From Bacillus multifaciens (GTDB lineage: Bacteria; Bacillota; Bacilli; Bacillales; Bacillaceae_G), in NCBI RefSeq assembly GCF_030756675.1, contig NZ_JAVBXD010000004.1, positions 1 through 64,000 of the forward strand: a stretch of DNA of 64,000 nucleotides. Direction: 5' to 3'. The translations under genes were made by a program, and so were the position numbers. Below are positions 61,657 through 64,000 of the stretch, in pieces; positions within the stretch are counted from its first letter, which is position 1; each line of letters starts with the position of its first letter. The notes under the pieces are model-generated. The model did not search any database. It had not been told where the DNA came from and saw only the letters and a list, made by a program, of their open reading frames with translations.

Positions 61657-62921
61657 TTGTCCACCTCGCACCAATCTAGCAGTGTGCATGCAATAATCTT
61701 TGCTGCTGCAATCATTTTATCAATTTCAATATATTCATTTGGATAATGTGCGACTTTCGTTTCACCTGGACCAAACACGATTGTTGGAATATTTGCGATC
61801 TGTGTAAATAATCCTCCATCTGTTCCCCACGGCGATGCCTCAATAATTGGCTCTGTACCTTCAATATGTACAAAATTGTCCTTTAACGTCGTGATAAGCG
61901 GATGGTTTTCTTCTAATTCACCTGGAACCCACCTTGCGCCAAACCATTCTACTTCTACTGGATGTTCTGTAAACCATGGATCTACCTGATTTAACTGTCC
62001 TACCCAATTTTCAAATTCTTTTTTTGCCTCTTCCATACTTTCATTTGGCGCTACCCCATATCTTCCTTCTAAAGTAAGAAAATCAGGTACAGAACTTGGC
62101 CAGCTGCCACCTTCAATTTTCCCAATATTAATCGGAATTGGAATTGGGATTCCTTTATATAATGGATCTGTGATCCGTTCATTTCGTTTTTCTTCTAACT
62201 TCCTTATATGCTCTATAGCAAACATACTTTTTTCAATAGCACTTACGCCTTCATAGCGTGTCCCACCATGCGCAGCTTTCCCTTTTACGAATAAACGAAA
62301 CCACATTGAACCTTGTTGTTTCGAGAAAAATTTCATATTCGTCGGCTCTGGGATAATTACACCATCTGCCTCGTAGCCTCGTAAAAGTGTCGCAAGCGTA
62401 CCTGCGCCGCCACTCTCTTCTTCTATTACACTTTGAAAATATACATCTCCCTTTAAAGAAATGCCTGTTGCTACAATGGCTTCTATCGCCAACATAAGCG
62501 ATACATTACCACCTTTCATATCAGTTGTGCCGCGCCCGTATACACGATTCCCAATTTTTTCTCCTGCATATGGATTATGCTCCCACTGCTTTAAATCTCC
62601 TTCAGGCACAACATCAATATGACCATTTAAAATCATCGACTTTCCGCCGCCACTTCCCTTTAATGTTGCTACTATATTAGGACTATCGTTAAAACTTGTA
62701 CGTGGTGAGACGAAATACGGATGATCTTTCATTTTCGTAAATGACGGTTCCCAAATATCTAAATCTAAACCAAGCTCACGCAACTTTTCAATTACAACTG
62801 CCTGTGCACCGCTTTCATCTCCACTCGTACTTTTTTCTTGAATTAAACGTTTTAATAATTTCACACTCATATTTTCATGACTTTCAATATATTCACATAC
62901 ATGTTTTTTATATTGCTCCAA
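61653..62921 (-). CDS. yodQ: YodQ-like M20 deacetylase/peptidase
   Basis: 422 residues from TTG 62921 (GGAGAGG upstream). ArgE/DapE-type: metal ligand and catalytic motifs MILNGHIDVVPEGD, YGRGTTDMKGG, QSVIEEESGGAGTL and the late histidine region VFGPGETKVAHYPNE. A lid domain lies around residues 200-320. In B. subtilis it belongs to the kamA-linked yod cluster; it might deacylate an acetylated beta-lysine intermediate, but the reaction is not proven. Confidence 0.88.
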   Translation of the reverse strand: MEQYKKHVCEYIESHENMSVKLLKRLIQEKSTSGDESGAQAVVIEKLRELGLDLDIWEPSFTKMKDHPYFVSPRTSFNDSPNIVATLKGSGGGKSMILNGHIDVVPEGDLKQWEHNPYAGEKIGNRVYGRGTTDMKGGNVSLMLAIEAIVATGISLKGDVYFQSVIEEESGGAGTLATLLRGYEADGVIIPEPTNMKFFSKQQGSMWFRLFVKGKAAHGGTRYEGVSAIEKSMFAIEHIRKLEEKRNERITDPLYKGIPIPIPINIGKIEGGSWPSSVPDFLTLEGRYGVAPNESMEEAKKEFENWVGQLNQVDPWFTEHPVEVEWFGARWVPGELEENHPLITTLKDNFVHIEGTEPIIEASPWGTDGGLFTQIANIPTIVFGPGETKVAHYPNEYIEIDKMIAAAKIIACTLLDWCEVDK

Positions 62922-62936
62922 TTGTTACCTCTCCTT

Positions 62937-63599
62937 TCAGTCAATCACTAATAAAGACGGACTTACATGAAAAGCAGCTTCTGTACATTTTTTTACATCT
63001 TCTACTGTGTATGGACTCATTAATTCTTGCAGCACTAATCCTTCCGACGTTACTTCCATTACTGCCATATCTGTAATAATTACGTCTACACATCGTTTTG
63101 ATGTAAGCGGAAGTGTACATTCTGAAACAATTTTTGATTTCCCGTATTTATCGACATGATTCATGACAACAACAACACGTTTTGCTTTTTGCGCTAAATC
63201 CATTGCGCCACCTATTCCTGGTACACGCTTACCTGGTACAATCCAGTTTGCTAAGTCACCTTTTGCACTTACTTGCAGTGACCCGAGAATAGTAATATCA
63301 AGTAATCCTTTTCGAATCATCCCAAATGCTGTGCTGCTATCAAAATAACTAGCTCCGGCAATAATTGATGTTGGCAGGCCAGCCGCATTACATAAATTTT
63401 CATCCTCTTCCCCTTTTACAGGTGTTGGTCCCATACCAACAATGCCGTTTTCCGCATGAAACATAACATGCATATCATCTGGCAAATGATTCGGAATTAG
63501 AGATGGGATACCGATTCCTAAATTCACAATCATTCCATTTTGAATTTCCTTTGCTGCGCGCTTTGCAATTTTGTTGCGAACATCTACTCCCATGCCCAT
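62937..63599 (-). CDS. yodR: 3-oxoacid CoA-transferase subunit B (YodR-like)
   Basis: 220 residues, ATG 63599 (AAGGAG upstream; overlaps the subunit A gene by 16 bp). Signature of the beta subunit: NLGIGIPSLIPNHLPDDMHV, HAENGIVGMGPTP with the catalytic glutamate, and GMIRKGLLDITILGSLQVSA. It transfers CoA between acyl groups, together with YodS. Context suggests a role in beta-lysine breakdown. Confidence 0.9.
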   Translation of the reverse strand: MGMGVDVRNKIAKRAAKEIQNGMIVNLGIGIPSLIPNHLPDDMHVMFHAENGIVGMGPTPVKGEEDENLCNAAGLPTSIIAGASYFDSSTAFGMIRKGLLDITILGSLQVSAKGDLANWIVPGKRVPGIGGAMDLAQKAKRVVVVMNHVDKYGKSKIVSECTLPLTSKRCVDVIITDMAVMEVTSEGLVLQELMSPYTVEDVKKCTEAAFHVSPSLLVID

Positions 63600-64000
63600 T
63601 TCCAGTTCACTCCTTCCGATGGAACGATATAATCAACAAATACACCAGGCGTAATAATTTCTTCTGGATCGAGTTCCCCAAGAGGAACAATTTCTTCAGC
63701 CTCGACAATCGTGATATCACCAGCCATCGCGACATGTGGATTCATATTGCGCGCACTTTTATCAAACACAAGGTTTCCAAACGGGTCTGCTTGTTTCGCA
63801 AACACGATAGACACTTCTGCTGTTAATGCTGTTTCAACCAAATATGTTTTCCCGCTTATTTCAACAGTTCGTTTTCCTTCTTCTATAATCGTATCCATCC
63901 CAACATCAACAAGAACACCACCAAGTCCGACTCCTCCAGCTCGAATTCGTTCTGCTAATGTACCTTGAGGGGAAAATTCAATCTTCAATTTCCCTTCATT
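63584..64000 (-). CDS. yodS: CoA-transferase subunit A (YodS-like), partial
   Basis: The last 138 codons; the frame runs off the window end. GTLAERIRAGGVGLGGVLVD, YLVETALTAEVSIVFAKQAD and NLVFDKSARNMNPHVAMAGD are standard for subunit A of succinyl- or acetoacetate-type CoA transferases. It continues upstream beyond 64000 and begins the operon yodS-yodR-yodQ-ablB, or is preceded by a yodT-like gene. Confidence 0.9.
   Translation of the reverse strand, partial: NEGKLKIEFSPQGTLAERIRAGGVGLGGVLVDVGMDTIIEEGKRTVEISGKTYLVETALTAEVSIVFAKQADPFGNLVFDKSARNMNPHVAMAGDITIVEAEEIVPLGELDPEEIITPGVFVDYIVPSEGVNWKWAWE

Overview
The window is chromosomal DNA of low GC content from a spore-forming Firmicute, almost certainly a member of the Bacillus cereus group. 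The evidence is the gene content (spo0M, a kamA-yodP-yodQ-yodR-yodS block, a YozD/YozE/YokU/YodN-like cluster as in B. subtilis, SbcCD, several Csp/MarR/GNAT genes), consistent GGAGG-type ribosome binding sites, TTG and GTG starts, and five copies of a roughly 155-190 bp intergenic repeat that looks like the B. cereus-group bcr1 element. No rRNA, tRNA or CRISPR array was recognised.

Layout. 0-8.3 kb: a metallo-beta-lactamase-fold hydrolase, a TelA-family protein with a membrane partner, an O-methyltransferase, a RelA-like protein that keeps the HD hydrolase and TGS regions but has a degenerate synthetase region, a DUF6414-like protein and a GNAT. 8.7-11.9 kb: glucose-6-phosphate dehydrogenase overlapping a cyclase-family hydrolase, convergent with 6-phosphogluconate dehydrogenase. 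12-21 kb: acetyltransferases, methyltransferase, a cold-shock protein with a hairpin leader and a YdjO-like zinc protein, a ZIP transporter, Nudix, a MarR regulator with a strong palindromic operator, a membrane metallophosphoesterase and a DinB protein. 21-25.5 kb: an accessory stretch with small membrane or secreted proteins, an excalibur-domain protein, gene remnants and a truncated tyrosine recombinase. 25.5-31.6 kb: sbcC, sbcD, a DUF2584-like gene and an IS200/IS605-type tnpB with a structured downstream (omegaRNA-like) region.

32.8-44 kb is a coherent catabolic island. A 3-hydroxyisobutyryl-CoA hydrolase, acyl-CoA dehydrogenase, 3-hydroxyisobutyrate dehydrogenase and methylmalonate-semialdehyde dehydrogenase convert the valine-derived isobutyryl chain to propionyl-CoA, and the adjacent mmgD/prpC-prpD-prpB genes (2-methylcitrate cycle) turn propionyl-CoA into pyruvate and succinate. 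A CBS-PAS-AAA+ sigma-54 activator lies between them, and the dehydrogenase operon has a near-consensus -24/-12 promoter.

44-51.5 kb is a decayed accessory region: cupin and lactamase-fold genes, then remnants of an exosporium-type collagen-like protein, a frameshifted small gene, a nonsense-riddled phage-like gene and a second tyrosine-recombinase pseudogene. 51.5-64 kb is conserved core: thioredoxin-like, CDF transporter, a four-gene unit (His/Ser/Tyr-rich peptide, Ser/Thr kinase-like protein, Spo0M, PAP2 phosphatase), the YozD-YodN-YozE-YokU cluster, and the lysine 2,3-aminomutase region. That last region has a second sigma-54 activator, and consensus sigma-54 promoters precede both kamA and the activator gene itself.

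The most promising lead for an undescribed system is the translationally coupled peptide-kinase-Spo0M unit, where a repeated SYSSSDY peptide sits immediately before a kinase-like gene. Second are the paired sigma-54 circuits.
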